Numbered from the stretch's first letter, positions 8,449 to 17,585 are shown. The stretch: 64,000 nt of DNA from Oscillatoria sp. SIO1A7 (GCA_010672965.1 JAAHFN010000017.1:45709-109708), one strand, 5' to 3'. The notes: generated from the letters alone by a model not told the origin. Numbers and translations: made by a program.

Positions 8449-10686
8449 TTATGCTAAAGCACTCTCGCTACCGGAGTCGCTCATAAACATACAGGAAGAT
8501 CCGGTTAATTCTACGACTTGATGGACAAAATCGAAGTCGGGAACGGTTTGCAAGCCCATGAAGTCCATGTCCGCTTGAGGAGCCCGAGTAATGCAATCTT
8601 TAAAATCTCCTACTAAAACAATCGTTATTGCGGTTTTGGGAATGCGACAAAGATCGCGCAATTCGTCTATATAGCGTCTGGTTGCATGAACTTCTTCTTC
8701 TCGGGAGACGACCGATAGTAGATTAAACTCTGCTTTCCATGCCCGGACGAGTCTTAAGGCCATGAGGATGCCAAGATTAATGCTGCCTTTTTCTAGGCGT
8801 TCGGACATGGGCAAGTCATCAAGTTGCGGACGAAGCCAAAGGTTTACTACTTCTGCGCGCCCCAAACCAGCGACGGGATGGCGGCTGAAGAGCATTACTC
8901 CTACATTGAGGCGTCTGGCTTCTTGGAATACGGGAATCATCGGCTCCCAGCGGGTTCGGTTTTCGGGAAAGCGCAAAAACAATACGTTAGGTCGGAAAAA
9001 AGCGCTTTGTAGAGATTGCAAGGCGGCGATAATTCCAGAGGCATCGGTCTGAACGTCCATTACGGAGAAGTTGGTAAAGATGCGCCGCTTGCGAATAGCG
9101 CCGCTAAGTTCTCGAATCCGCCGGGATAGTTCGGGAACGGTTTCTTTGTTGGCTAGACCTAATAGTTTGATGGCTCCTTCGGGCTGGCAGAAGTCGATGA
9201 GTAGGCGAAACTCGCCGAGCAGTTGGGATTTGCCTTCTACGGGGACGAGTAGGGTTGGTTTCCAGGCACGGAAGCTAGCAACGTCTAGTTCGATTACTTT
9301 GATGGCAGCCCATTCGGCGATCGCTACAAATATGCCGCTACGAGCATCGGCCGGACGCCGTTCCCGGGGCTGACTGGCAAGCCGCAAATAAATTGCTGCT
9401 ACGACGGCGATCGCTCCAGCGCTGAAAAGGGGATTAATCACGAACATGGCAAAAAAGCAACCGGCTGCACCAAAGAAAGGAACTGTTGCTGGCAGCCGGA
9501 AGGTGGGGCGAAAATTCATCAGACCCAGGCTGGATTCTACCAACACCACTACGTTAATCGTGGCGTAGGTAATTAAGAAAAACATAGTAATAAGAGGAGC
9601 GATCGCATTTAGGTCTCGCATCAAAAGAGCTACGAATGCGATCGCGCCGCTGACCAATAGCGCCCGACGGGGTTCGCCATTGGACGAGAGCTTTGCAACC
9701 CATTTTCCTCCGGGCAATACTCCATCCTTGCCCAAGGCCATCAAAATCCTTGGCGCGCCGACAAGAGACGAGAGCGCTGCAGAAAAAGTCGCTGCCTGCA
9801 AGCCTCCCAGAACTGCCGGTGCCCATAAGGAGCGATCGACCATAATAGTGTAGTTTTCCACCAGTTCCTCGGGAGTTCCGGCGCGAGAAACCCACCAGGA
9901 CAGTGCCAGATAAATCGCAGCACTTACGCCTATGGCCGAGAGCGTTCCCACCGGAATGCTTTGGCGGCTATTTTTCAATTCTCCCGACATATTCACTCCG
10001 GACATAATTCCCGTTGCGGCTGGAAAAAATACTGCGAATACTCCCCAAAAGCCGTTGCCGGAACCGGCAAAATCTCCCCACCAGACTATCTGCCCGGCTC
10101 CTTCCCAGGAAACGCTACTGCCAAAAATGGATACTAGGGAAGCTCCGATTAAGACCATGACGAGATATTGGATGCGAAAAGCGAGGCTGGCGCTGATGTA
10201 AGCAACGAGAAATACTAAGCCGAAGGCGGCCATATCGACGGCCAGTGCGGGATGGTTGGGAAAGATGCTCTGCCATCCTTCGCGGAAACCAAAAATATAC
10301 ATGGCGACAGCTAGAGCCTGGGAAAGAAATAGGGGCACGCCGACGCTCCCGCCAATTTCCACCCCGAGAGATTTGGAAATCATCGCATAGGGCCCGCCAG
10401 CTTTTAGGCGCGTATTTGAGGCGATCGAGGATACAGACAATCCCGTTGCTAGGGTGATGCTTACTGCTAGGAGTACGACCAATAGCCCCCCCAACAATCC
10501 GGCATTACCGACCACCCAGCCCATGCGCAGGTACATGATCACCCCGAGAATGGTGAGCAATGTAGGTTTGAATACTCCTTCAAAAGAGCCGTAGAGTTTT
10601 GGAGTTGGGGCACCTGCTCTTTTCTCGCGCTTACCCTGCGCCGGTTCCAGCTTGCTCGTCAACATTACTTCCTGCTTGCTCGTCAA
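8449..10686 (-). CDS. SLC12-like cation-chloride cotransporter / APC-superfamily permease
   Basis: 745 aa. The N-terminus has F-E-G-V-F-K-P-T-L-L-T-I-L-G-V-I-M-Y-L-R-M-G-W-V-V-G, the signature of SLC12-type (Na-K-Cl) transporters. About 12 hydrophobic segments reach residue ~435, followed by a ~300-residue soluble domain like the SLC12 C-terminal region. The conserved G-G-P-Y-A-M-I-S and G-I-M-S-G-V-N-M-S-G motifs are visible. The substrate is inferred: ion-coupled chloride or amino-acid transport in the inner membrane. The start is TTG 10686, because AAAGGAGG lies nine bases upstream. An ATG seven codons later (10665) has a weaker site. A 13-base TTGACGAGCAAGC direct repeat spans the two starts. 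Confidence 0.85.
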   Translation of the reverse strand: MTSKQEVMLTSKLEPAQGKREKRAGAPTPKLYGSFEGVFKPTLLTILGVIMYLRMGWVVGNAGLLGGLLVVLLAVSITLATGLSVSSIASNTRLKAGGPYAMISKSLGVEIGGSVGVPLFLSQALAVAMYIFGFREGWQSIFPNHPALAVDMAAFGLVFLVAYISASLAFRIQYLVMVLIGASLVSIFGSSVSWEGAGQIVWWGDFAGSGNGFWGVFAVFFPAATGIMSGVNMSGELKNSRQSIPVGTLSAIGVSAAIYLALSWWVSRAGTPEELVENYTIMVDRSLWAPAVLGGLQAATFSAALSSLVGAPRILMALGKDGVLPGGKWVAKLSSNGEPRRALLVSGAIAFVALLMRDLNAIAPLITMFFLITYATINVVVLVESSLGLMNFRPTFRLPATVPFFGAAGCFFAMFVINPLFSAGAIAVVAAIYLRLASQPRERRPADARSGIFVAIAEWAAIKVIELDVASFRAWKPTLLVPVEGKSQLLGEFRLLIDFCQPEGAIKLLGLANKETVPELSRRIRELSGAIRKRRIFTNFSVMDVQTDASGIIAALQSLQSAFFRPNVLFLRFPENRTRWEPMIPVFQEARRLNVGVMLFSRHPVAGLGRAEVVNLWLRPQLDDLPMSERLEKGSINLGILMALRLVRAWKAEFNLLSVVSREEEVHATRRYIDELRDLCRIPKTAITIVLVGDFKDCITRAPQADMDFMGLQTVPDFDFVHQVVELTGSSCMFMSDSGSESALA

Positions 10687-10821
10687 CGTTAGAATCCTCC
10701 TTTGGCCAGTTTCAATTAAATGAAAGTTAGAGTAGAGTGAATTAGATTGCGGCCAGAATGCACGGGTCGCCGTTTCTTAGCAAGTTACGGCAATCGCCGC
10801 TTCCGTTCCGGAACGCGAGCC

Positions 10822-10992
10822 AGAAACCCGGTTTTGCAGGAAAAACCTGGTTTCTTAAGCTGGTGCGTTATTGGCGAGCCAGAAACCTGGTTTTTTTTGA
10901 AAAACCGGGTTTCTTAGGTTTCTTAAGCTGGTGCGGTATTGGGTGCGATCGCCCGATCGAGAAACCCGGTTTTTTGCAAAAACCGGGTTTCT
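10822..10992. repeat. Three AGAAACCCGG hairpins
   Basis: Inverted repeats of AGAAACC(C/T)GG with CC(T/G)GGTTTCT occur at about 10822-10856, 10881-10914 and 10960-10992. Spacers of the form TTAAGCTGGTGCG repeat between them. They are followed by ACTCAAA heptamers (10997-11023). They lie between divergent or convergent gene ends and could fold in RNA. Confidence 0.85.
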
Positions 10993-11023
10993 TAAGTCAA
11001 CTCAAAACTCAAAACTCAAAACT

Positions 11024-12925
11024 TTAACTAAGTGTCGTCGTTCCCAAGGCCGGGTTCGCCGTTATGGAGAGTGTCGTAATCCCTTCAACGACGCCAATCA
11101 AGTCGCCAGCAGCGGTTGAGATGTTTACATTTCCGCCAGCGGCATCAAAACGATACTCGGCTTGGGCTCCGGCTAGTTGGATTCTATCTCTGAGCGGCTC
11201 GAAGTTCTGAATAATGGCAAAATCAACGTTGCCGCCACCTTCATAAAACTTTTGAGGGCTGGGATTTGCGGGGCTAACGCCAGTTCCCAGAATAAAAGCA
11301 TCCGAGCCAGCATTGCCAATGAGGGTATCGATTTCGCCTCTTCCTAGAGAGGTGGAGCCAATGTCCGCTTGAGTTCCTCCGGTGATAATATCTACGTCAA
11401 CCCCTGCCAGCAAGGTTGCCGCGCCAAAGCCAGAAACTATATCGTTACCTCTGCTGCCATTGAAAAGAGCTTCTCGCCCTTCAAATTGGCCGAGATTTTG
11501 ATAATGTTCCAATCCAGAGCCGATCGCTCCCGATGCCACGGCCACAGCAATATCGGCATTATCTTGCAAATAAAATAGTTCGTTGAAACCGGCGGCGGTT
11601 CCTGGGGCAGGAACTCCTGGGGCAGCAGCTCCTGGGGTAGCCGTTCCCAAGGGACGAAGCTCGAATTGGCCGAATGCAAGATAATGTTCCAAACCAGAAC
11701 TGAGGGTACGAGCGGCAACTGCTTGGGCGATATCTGCGTTAGCGGCTAAATAGGCTTGTTCGTTGTAGTTAATGCCGACCCCGGGAGCGGAAGTTATGTG
11801 GAGCTGCCGACCTTCAAATATTCCCGAATCGCGGTAATGCTGCCAGCCGGATGCGATCGCTCTTCCAGTAACTGCAGCGCTGACATCTGGATTAGCGTTT
11901 AAATAGCCTTGTTCGTCGAAGCCAGCCGGGATAGCCGCAGTAGGAGCGATCGCTTCCGTTCCCAAAGCACGACGCTCGAATTGGCCAGATTGCAGGTAAT
12001 GGGATAGACCAGAAGTAACTATACCCGCTAAAACTGCGGTTCGTACATCCGGGTTAGCGTCTAAATAAGCTTGTTCTCGGAAATTAATTCCTACTCCAGG
12101 ACTGTTAAAAGTCCAGAGCAGTCGCCCTTCAAAGCGTCCAAAATCCAGATAGTGGTCTAACCCAGAAAAGAAACTTCCCGAACTAACCGCTAGCGCTATA
12201 TCTGGGTTGGCATTTAAGTACGATCGCTCGTCAAAGAAATTGCGCAGGGTATCAAACTCGCTATTTGCCAATCCGCTATTAAACCCACGATCGAAGTCAT
12301 CGTCGAAATCGTCGTCGAAATCATCGTCGAAATCGTCGTCGAAATCGTCGTCGAAGTCATCGTCGAAGTCATTATCGAAGTCATTATCGAACTCATTGTC
12401 GAAATCGTCGTCGAAATTGTTGTCAAAATCGTTGTCAAAATCATCGTCATCGTCGAAATCGTCGTCGAAGTCATCGTCTTCAGTAAAAAGATTGGCCACT
12501 AAATCTAGCAAACTGTTTTGTTCCACTTGTCCTACCTCTATAAAGTTATTATCGAGCCTAAACTCATCTAAGTCTTCCGCTAAGAGATCGTTGTCATCCT
12601 CGATTTCTGAGAATAAATCGGTTTCTGTCAAAAAATTCCTGTTTGCTTCTGAGACAGAGCCCAGAGGGTTGAAGTTTTCAAAATCAATATCGTTAAACGA
12701 GATTTCTAGATTACCGAGATCTATAGCTTCCAGATCCTCGCTATTTTCCCGATCGCCCCGATCGTCTCTATCGCTCCTCGGGCTATTGCTGTCGTTCGCA
12801 TCGCTCCGGTCGCCGTTAGTAGAATTTTCAGTTTCATTGCGATCGCTCGCATCGTTCTGGTCGCCGTTAGTAGAATCTTCAGTCTCCTCATCTGCAAACA
12901 AATTAACCGCAAACTCATCCATCAT
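11024..12925 (-). CDS. Acidic RTX-like surface/secreted protein with five ~45-aa repeats
   Basis: 633 aa. An acidic N-terminal region contains T-E-N-S-T-N-G-D repeats, followed by a tract (~150-220) of Asp-Asp-Asp-Phe tetrapeptides. Five repeats of the form Y-L-x-A-N-P-D-V-x-x-A-V-x-x-G-x-x-x-S-G-L-x-H-Y-x-x-F-G-x-F-E-G-R follow. The C-terminus has G-S-R-G-N-D-I-V-S-G-F-G-A and L-I-G-N-A-G-S-D-A-F-I-L-G-T-G, as in hemolysin-type Ca2+-binding proteins. No signal peptide is seen, consistent with type I secretion (inference). AGGAGG lies just before ATG 12925; a TTG codon immediately upstream is not needed. Calcium binding and a surface role are inferred. Confidence 0.75.
   Translation of the reverse strand: MMDEFAVNLFADEETEDSTNGDQNDASDRNETENSTNGDRSDANDSNSPRSDRDDRGDRENSEDLEAIDLGNLEISFNDIDFENFNPLGSVSEANRNFLTETDLFSEIEDDNDLLAEDLDEFRLDNNFIEVGQVEQNSLLDLVANLFTEDDDFDDDFDDDDDFDNDFDNNFDDDFDNEFDNDFDNDFDDDFDDDFDDDFDDDFDDDFDDDFDRGFNSGLANSEFDTLRNFFDERSYLNANPDIALAVSSGSFFSGLDHYLDFGRFEGRLLWTFNSPGVGINFREQAYLDANPDVRTAVLAGIVTSGLSHYLQSGQFERRALGTEAIAPTAAIPAGFDEQGYLNANPDVSAAVTGRAIASGWQHYRDSGIFEGRQLHITSAPGVGINYNEQAYLAANADIAQAVAARTLSSGLEHYLAFGQFELRPLGTATPGAAAPGVPAPGTAAGFNELFYLQDNADIAVAVASGAIGSGLEHYQNLGQFEGREALFNGSRGNDIVSGFGAATLLAGVDVDIITGGTQADIGSTSLGRGEIDTLIGNAGSDAFILGTGVSPANPSPQKFYEGGGNVDFAIIQNFEPLRDRIQLAGAQAEYRFDAAGGNVNISTAAGDLIGVVEGITTLSITANPALGTTTLS
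12293..12475 (-). repeat. In-gene GACGATTTC-type tandem repeat
   Basis: A 12-bp-period repeat (minus-strand GAC-GAC-GAT-TTC and variants) encodes the Asp-Asp-Asp-Phe tract. Copy-number variation here would change protein length without shifting frame. Confidence 0.85.
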
Positions 12926-12979
12926 CAATTCCTCCTTTTGCGATCGCCCTACTGCACAAACGCTCCACTTTAAAAAATC

Positions 12980-13185
12980 GCTAATATAGCAGTAAGCAGT
13001 AAGCTGTCAGCTGTCAGCCCTATGCGCTATGCCCCGGAGGGCAGGCTTCGCCAACGCGCAGGCGAAGCCTACGACTTCGCTCAGAACATGCTTTCAGTCA
13101 AAGCCTTGCCAATTCAAGATGTTGGCGTTTTGCAACTGTCCTAACCCGAATCCTATGTGCTATAACAGACTATCCATTGCATGTG
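12980..13185. mobile_element. Dispersed ~200-bp repeat, also at 23990-24178
   Basis: Starts with ATATAGCAGTAAGC. It contains GGCAGGC/GCAGGCGAAGCCTAC, ACATGCTTTCAGTCAAAGCC and AATTCAAGATGTTGGCG, and ends with GTGCTATAA. The copy at 23990-24178 shares the whole order. A shorter, internally deleted relative lies at 46530-46575. The ends (TATAGCA...TGCTATA) form a short inverted repeat. It is probably a miniature element without coding capacity. Confidence 0.6.
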
Positions 13186-13269
13186 GATTGCCTGGGAGAT
13201 AAAAGTCGTTAATTAATGACAACAGTAGGCCAGAGGAGTTTTCCGGTTTTGTTTGCGATCGCTTGATCC

Positions 13270-13435
13270 AGGGTGTGGGGTGTCGGGTGTGGGGTGTCGG
13301 GTGTGGGGTAAAACCCCTCACAAAACTCGACCGTGCCATTTGCCCTTACTGCCGGTCAAAAGTCTCAAGGTAATAAGTCAAAAGTCCCCTTGTCCCCAAG
13401 TCTCCTTGTCCCCAAGTCTCCTTGAGAGCTGACTG
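13270..13435. repeat. GTGTGGGGTGTCGG and CCCCAAGTCTCCTTGT repeats
   Basis: Simple tandem repeats on both sides of a short unique stretch. From here to 13712 no credible gene is seen. Confidence 0.75.
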
Positions 13436-13712
13436 CTGTATTTGGCTTTTTGCCGATCGCGATCGCAACCAATTATCCAGAGTCGCTGAATTTCTTGAAA
13501 GTTCCGTATAACCTCCCCTTGTACCCCATTTTTCTGGTCCCATTTTTACCTTGTCCCCTTGTTGCGGGGCTGCATGGGCTCCAATATACGAGAAACCGGG
13601 TTTCTCAAATCAAAGAAACAAGGGTTTGCCCTTGGCGTAACGTTGGATTTTAGCGATCGCTTCTAAAATATCTTCTGTATAGGTAGGGTGCTAGGAGCGC
13701 ACCACAAGTTGC

Positions 13713-14043
13713 TTATTCTTCGTCCAGCAACTTGCGCAGAGATAACGCCAATGGAGTTAGGTCTTCTTGGATGGCTTGCCAGACAATCTCTAAATCTACT
13801 TGAAAATATTCGTGTATTACCACATTGCGCATACCGCGAACGTCAATCCAAGGAATTTCTGGATAGCGCTCTGTAACTTCAGGCGGTAGATGTCGAGCTG
13901 CTTCGCCTATAATCGCGATATTGTATAGCACCGATTTCACTGTCTGCTCCGCAGGCTGAAAATCATCGAAATTCATGCTACAAGTGAATCTCTCAATTTC
14001 ATCAATAGCTTTTAAAATATCTCCAATTCGGTCTCTTAAGCGT
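13713..14043 (-). pseudogene. hepT: HepT (DUF86) toxin, 5' end cut off by a small element
   Basis: The ATG-started frame covers only 87 aa (from 13976). Without a stop, the frame continues upstream to the element boundary at 14043 as R-R-L-R-D-R-I-G-D-I-L-K-A-I-D-E-I-E-R-F-T, which is the usual first helix of HepT. The body has I-G-E-A-A-R-H-L-P, P-E-I-P-W-x-D-V-R-G-M-R-N-V-V-I-H-E-Y-F with the R-x4-6-H HEPN RNase motif, and D-L-E-I-V-W. The native start codon is missing, because the element at 14044-14156 separates it from mntA. Use of ATG 13976 would drop the first helix. It is probably inactive or reduced. Confidence 0.75.
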
Positions 14044-14156
14044 CTAGTGCAGCGCGGCAGAAATAACCCAGAACGCCGGATAGTGGCTCAAAACCAGGGT
14101 ACTTTGGCACTTTGAATTTTGAATTTTGAATTTTGAATTCCGCGCAGCGGCACTAG
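14044..14156. mobile_element. 113-bp miniature element between mntA and hepT
   Basis: The ends are imperfect inverted repeats: CTAGTGC-AGCGCGG at the left and CCGCGCAGCGGCACTAG at the right. The interior has TGAATTT heptamer repeats. The right end supplies the stop codon of mntA and the left end abuts the hepT frame. Similar ends (CTAGTGCCGCTGCGCGGAAT) recur near 31730 and, partly, 28730. Confidence 0.75.
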
Positions 14157-14443
14157 ATGGCACGGACGGCCTCCTCGATAACAGATTCTCGTAAGTATGG
14201 CCTGAGAGAGTTCGGCGTACCTAAATCTACCGAACAATCCAGAATTGCTTCCAAATATCGCTGAAGTCGCATAAATGTAAACAAACCCACTGGCGTCTCG
14301 AATTCCACTAATAAATCCACATCGCTGTCTGACCCTGCTTCGTCTCGCGCCACCGAGCCAAACAGGGATAGAGATTTTACTCTAAATTTTTTGATTTCCT
14401 CCTGATGTGCGTTCAAAATTGCTATAGCTTCCTCTCGCCTCAT
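14153..14443 (-). CDS. mntA: MntA-type nucleotidyltransferase antitoxin
   Basis: 96-aa minimal nucleotidyltransferase. It has the G-S-V-A-R-D-E-A-G-S-D-S-D-V-D-L-L-V motif (G-S-x10-D-x-D) at residues ~29-46, and a third carboxylate candidate in C-S-V-D-L-G. In MntA-HepT systems this enzyme AMPylates and silences HepT, and the usual order is mntA then hepT. AGGAGG precedes ATG 14443 by seven bases. The terminal stop is made by the inserted element, so the native C-terminus may differ by a residue or two. Confidence 0.85.
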   Translation of the reverse strand: MRREEAIAILNAHQEEIKKFRVKSLSLFGSVARDEAGSDSDVDLLVEFETPVGLFTFMRLQRYLEAILDCSVDLGTPNSLRPYLRESVIEEAVRAI

Positions 14444-14488
14444 ATTTTTTCCTCCTAACTAGACTTTAAATTCGCTGCAAAATAGTTA

Positions 14489-14606
14489 GGGTGTGGGGTG
14501 TGGGGTTTAGGGTGTAGGGAAGGGCAGAAGATTTGACAATCGCTTCCCTACACCCTACACCCCACACCCCACACCCCACACCCCACACCCCACACCCTAA
14601 CTATTG
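14489..14606. repeat. CCCCACA heptamer runs in inverted orientation
   Basis: GGTGTGGGGTGTGGGG at the left faces a CCCCACA run at the right across a short AT-richer centre, so the whole could fold back. Confidence 0.85.
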
Positions 14607-14617
14607 ATTCCCAATAC

Positions 14618-15205
14618 CTAATCTTCAAATAGGGTCTGGAAATCCAAGACAAAACCGGGCAGCAGGGGCTCCCCCGAGACAACCGTAGGATTATCGAGTA
14701 TTTCTACTTCTCCGTTGGGATAGTAAACCTCCACTTGCCTAGTCTTTGGAATAATGAGCCATCCCAGCCGCATATTGTTGGATCGGTATTCTCTCATCTT
14801 CGCTTGCAACTCTTCTAGATCGTCAGTAGCGGAAAGTAGCTCTACTATAAAGTCAGGGCAAAGTGGGGGTAACTTTCGCCTTTGCTGGGGAGTCAAAGCA
14901 TCCCATCTATCTCGCTGCACCCAGGCCGCATCGGGAGAACGAGTCGATCCATTGGGAAGCTTAAATCCAGTCGAAGAATCGAAGACTATGCCCAGCTTAT
15001 TCTGACGACTCCAGGCTTGTAGTTGAAACCCCAGTTCGGCATTTCGCTTGCCCGTTTCTCCTCCGGTTAGGGACGCGATTAATATTTCTCCTCGTTCGTT
15101 TCTCTCAAATTTTAAATCTCGATTGGCCTGACAAAGCTCAAAAAATTGCTCGTCAGAGAGACTGAGACTTAGGATCGGGCGTAGGTTTAAGGTGACGGCT
15201 GTCAT
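14618..15205 (-). CDS. Uma2-family (DUF820) PD-(D/E)XK nuclease
   Basis: 195-aa protein of full family length. It shows L-S-D-E-Q-F-F-E-L near the N-terminus, D-S-S-T-G-F-x-L-P-N-G-S-T-R-S-P-D-A-A-W-V (residues ~79-99, the catalytic Asp region), then L-P-P-L-C-P-D-F-I-V-E-L-L-S (the E-x-x motif region) and K-M-R-E-Y. Uma2 proteins are very abundant in cyanobacteria. A restriction-like nuclease fold is established, but the cellular role is not. The related Uma2 gene at 35602 shares the same layout. No operon partner is evident. Confidence 0.9.
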   Translation of the reverse strand: MTAVTLNLRPILSLSLSDEQFFELCQANRDLKFERNERGEILIASLTGGETGKRNAELGFQLQAWSRQNKLGIVFDSSTGFKLPNGSTRSPDAAWVQRDRWDALTPQQRRKLPPLCPDFIVELLSATDDLEELQAKMREYRSNNMRLGWLIIPKTRQVEVYYPNGEVEILDNPTVVSGEPLLPGFVLDFQTLFED

Positions 15206-15244
15206 AGATATTTCTCGGCTATATAGCTTCTAAGCGTGTTATAC

Positions 15245-15439
15245 CTACAATCTTATTATAAACCATTTATATATAAATTTAAACCCATCAAAAACATAAG
15301 GCTTAGCTGGCAAAGCCGGGAATCTATCGATAAAGACCCGCACTAGGGCATCGTATTGCTCCCAACTCACTCCGTCGAGGACAACGCAGGGCTCTTCTGT
15401 GGCGAGGGTTGTTGTTTGTGGTAGGACTTGAGTATTCAT
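15245..15439 (-). pseudogene. Uma2 N-terminal fragment
   Basis: From ATG 15439 the frame gives M-N-T-Q-V-L-P-Q-T-T-T-L-A-T-E-E and V-L-D-G-V-S-W-E-Q-Y-D-A-L-V-R-V-F-I-D-R-F-P, the standard start of a second Uma2 subgroup. It then runs into unrelated residues and stops at about 64 aa. The nuclease core is missing, so this is a 3'-truncated remnant. An upstream ATG (15478) adds 13 residues that are probably not real. Confidence 0.65.
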
Positions 15440-15529
15440 AATTGATTTATTTAGATTTAGAGAGCGATCGCTATCCAAAAATAAAATAGTCGTCGATTAC
15501 CGAGCCATTTGCGCGATCGCCTCCCATCC

Positions 15530-15625
15530 AAAAATAAAATAGACCTCCATAAGCCATCCGTCCCGTCCGTTCCATCCGCTGCCATTCCATCCGTTCCATC
15601 CCTTACCCATCCGCTGCCGCCTCCG
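15530..15625. repeat. CATCCGTTC-type short repeats
   Basis: Low-complexity CATCCG/TCCATC units with no coding potential. The gap 15479-16043 otherwise holds only the element at 15796-15927. Confidence 0.6.
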
Positions 15626-15795
15626 GCCTCTGTCCCTGAATATACCTCCTGACCCCTTCCCTAACTCACTTCAGCCCTCGAAATCACGTCTACTTACTTA
15701 GGCATTCCAATTTCAATCCACCGTCGGAATAGTCTGGTCATATCTTGCGTCCAGCGCTTCGATTTCACCTGGCTCAAGTTCGAGAAAATGATAGT

Positions 15796-15927
15796 GGCTC
15801 TCCTGGATCTATGGGGATCTATGGTGGAAAAGTTACCAAAGATACCAAACAACTGAGATGGGGGCCACAAAAATACTGAATTATCGTTGATGCTGTGCCG
15901 TCTCTACGCCATAGATCCAAGAGAGCC
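15796..15927. mobile_element. 132-bp inverted-repeat element (GGCTCTCCTGGATCTATGG ends)
   Basis: The left end GGCTCTCCTGGATCTATGG pairs with the right end CCATAGATCCAAGAGAGCC with one mismatch. Interior words (GGTGGAAAAGT, GATACCAAA, GAATTATCGTT) recur in the diverged copy at 52269-52389. It is non-coding and probably a miniature element or a mobile hairpin. Confidence 0.75.
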
Positions 15928-16043
15928 GAAAATAACTATTGGTGGCTTCTCCGAAGTCGTTATATAGCAAGCCTAAACTCATTGTGTAATGTAGGAGCGG
16001 TGCCCCTACAAGTTTTTTACAGGAATGATTTAGACGCGCTATA

Positions 16044-17585
16044 TTAACCAAGCAATGCTTTCAAATTGATTGGCACTTTATTGAGCTGTTGGGACGCAGC
16101 TTCAAGACCTAGGTTTCCACCCTTCTTGACGGCGCTATCAAACTCATTATCCCAGCTATCCCAATTTTCAAGTCCACGCGAGTTCATCTCAATGGCTATG
16201 GCATTGACAACGCCGCCGAAAACGGTTGTCGAAAGCGCCTCGAGCGTCGCGGCCTCAACTAGGTTGTGGACACCCTCGAAGCGATCGCGTCGCGCCATGT
16301 TGATTGCGCCTTCTGGAAAGAACTGCGAGACGATTTCGGAAAACCATGCGGCTGACTGGCACGGCGATGCAATCTTGCCAAGTGCCTTGCGTGCTTCCAA
16401 CCCGAGGGAGTAGAAGTCATCGGGACGGAAGTCGTTCATTTTCAATAGGACTTCGACCCTCGATGGGATGAGCCAAATAATCCGCAGCGCCCCTCGACGC
16501 ATAGCAAATTGTTTTAATTTGGGCGCAATCCAGCTTGCGACATTACGAAAATAGGCAAGGATATCGTTATAATTGTCGCCGCCTTGATCTCGCAGCCCTT
16601 TCAAGTTCAAATTGAACCAGTGATGCCAGGTAGAATCGACAACAACACGCCCTTGGTTGGCTGCAGGTTTATGACCGTCCCAGACCCCAATCAGTCCAAA
16701 TTCGCGAGGGTCACAAATTGTGTATCCCCCCTTGTGTCGACCGATAACGTTGCGCCCTTGTGCGACGATTTCGACCGGAACATTGCCAGGGTATTCGGAA
16801 GCAAACTTAGCGTTAGGAATGATGCAGTCCCCTTCGTGTGCATGGTCGGGCAGTACAGTTATCGTGCCGCGCGGCCCGCTAAGAATCTGGTGCGGGTACT
16901 TTCGGCATTGCCACCAAGGTTGCCAAAATGGATAGGCACAGTAATATTTCGGATAAATGGGCTGCGGTATTGCATCGTCTTGAGTACCACTCGGTGGGCA
17001 TTGTACCGTATCGTTTCGGGTCAGATTCGTACTATCTGGCGCTTTTTCCATACCTTGAGGTATTTTACCGTCGTGCCACCATTTGCGCATGGAGCGGACG
17101 CGCTTGATTCCTGCGCAAAGCCCCAAGCCCAGATCTTCATGGTCGCCCATTGCCAGAACACCGCCGCCAGCATCCATGAAGTTATGAATGACCTCGACTT
17201 CATCATCTGAAAGATAAGTGTTTTGCCTGTCCCCAGCTTCAACACCAAATAGCCAAAGCTCATCAAAATCGTCCAGCGAATTAGCATTGAATCGGAAATT
17301 ATCATAGCCCGCTGTTACCCCTTCGACACCATTATGCCGATGCGCTTTCGTAAATTCAAACCGAGCATAGCGAGGATGCTCGTCGTGCGAGATATCAAAG
17401 GCATCCTGAAGCGCAACCCCAATGGAGAAACCGTAGGGGTCAGTTGAATAGGAAATGCCCCCATCGCAGACAACCAGGACCTTGACAAACTCTGGTTCCA
17501 ATGTTATGCGGGGCCAGATGGGAAATTCCCACTTGAATGGGGGATTAAGCTTGGGGTTGGGAGTATCAAATCCAAAAGCTTGCAT
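16044..17585 (-). CDS. Unrecognised 513-aa protein with a possible GATase-like/ThuA-like N-terminal domain
   Basis: I do not recognise the family. Visible features are a parallel alpha/beta-looking N-terminal half (V-K-V-L-V-V-C-D-G-G-I-S-Y, then D-E-L-W-L-F-G-V-E-A-G and A-G-G-G-V-L-A-M-G-D-H-E-D-L-G-L-G-L-C). This is reminiscent of ThuA or class-I amidotransferase folds, without a convincing catalytic triad. The middle is rich in Trp, Tyr, Cys and Pro, and the C-terminal ~150 residues look helical. There is no signal peptide. GGAGAG eight bases upstream selects ATG 17585 over an upstream TTG. It is isolated from neighbours by >450 bp on each side. The N-terminal assignment is inference only. 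Confidence 0.7.
   Translation of the reverse strand: MQAFGFDTPNPKLNPPFKWEFPIWPRITLEPEFVKVLVVCDGGISYSTDPYGFSIGVALQDAFDISHDEHPRYARFEFTKAHRHNGVEGVTAGYDNFRFNANSLDDFDELWLFGVEAGDRQNTYLSDDEVEVIHNFMDAGGGVLAMGDHEDLGLGLCAGIKRVRSMRKWWHDGKIPQGMEKAPDSTNLTRNDTVQCPPSGTQDDAIPQPIYPKYYCAYPFWQPWWQCRKYPHQILSGPRGTITVLPDHAHEGDCIIPNAKFASEYPGNVPVEIVAQGRNVIGRHKGGYTICDPREFGLIGVWDGHKPAANQGRVVVDSTWHHWFNLNLKGLRDQGGDNYNDILAYFRNVASWIAPKLKQFAMRRGALRIIWLIPSRVEVLLKMNDFRPDDFYSLGLEARKALGKIASPCQSAAWFSEIVSQFFPEGAINMARRDRFEGVHNLVEAATLEALSTTVFGGVVNAIAIEMNSRGLENWDSWDNEFDSAVKKGGNLGLEAASQQLNKVPINLKALLG

Noticed and set aside
12207..12989. 260-codon plus-strand frame rich in Ser and Lys
   Set aside because: Antisense shadow of the Asp-Asp-Asp-Phe repeat gene. 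The opposite frame has the ribosome site and domains.
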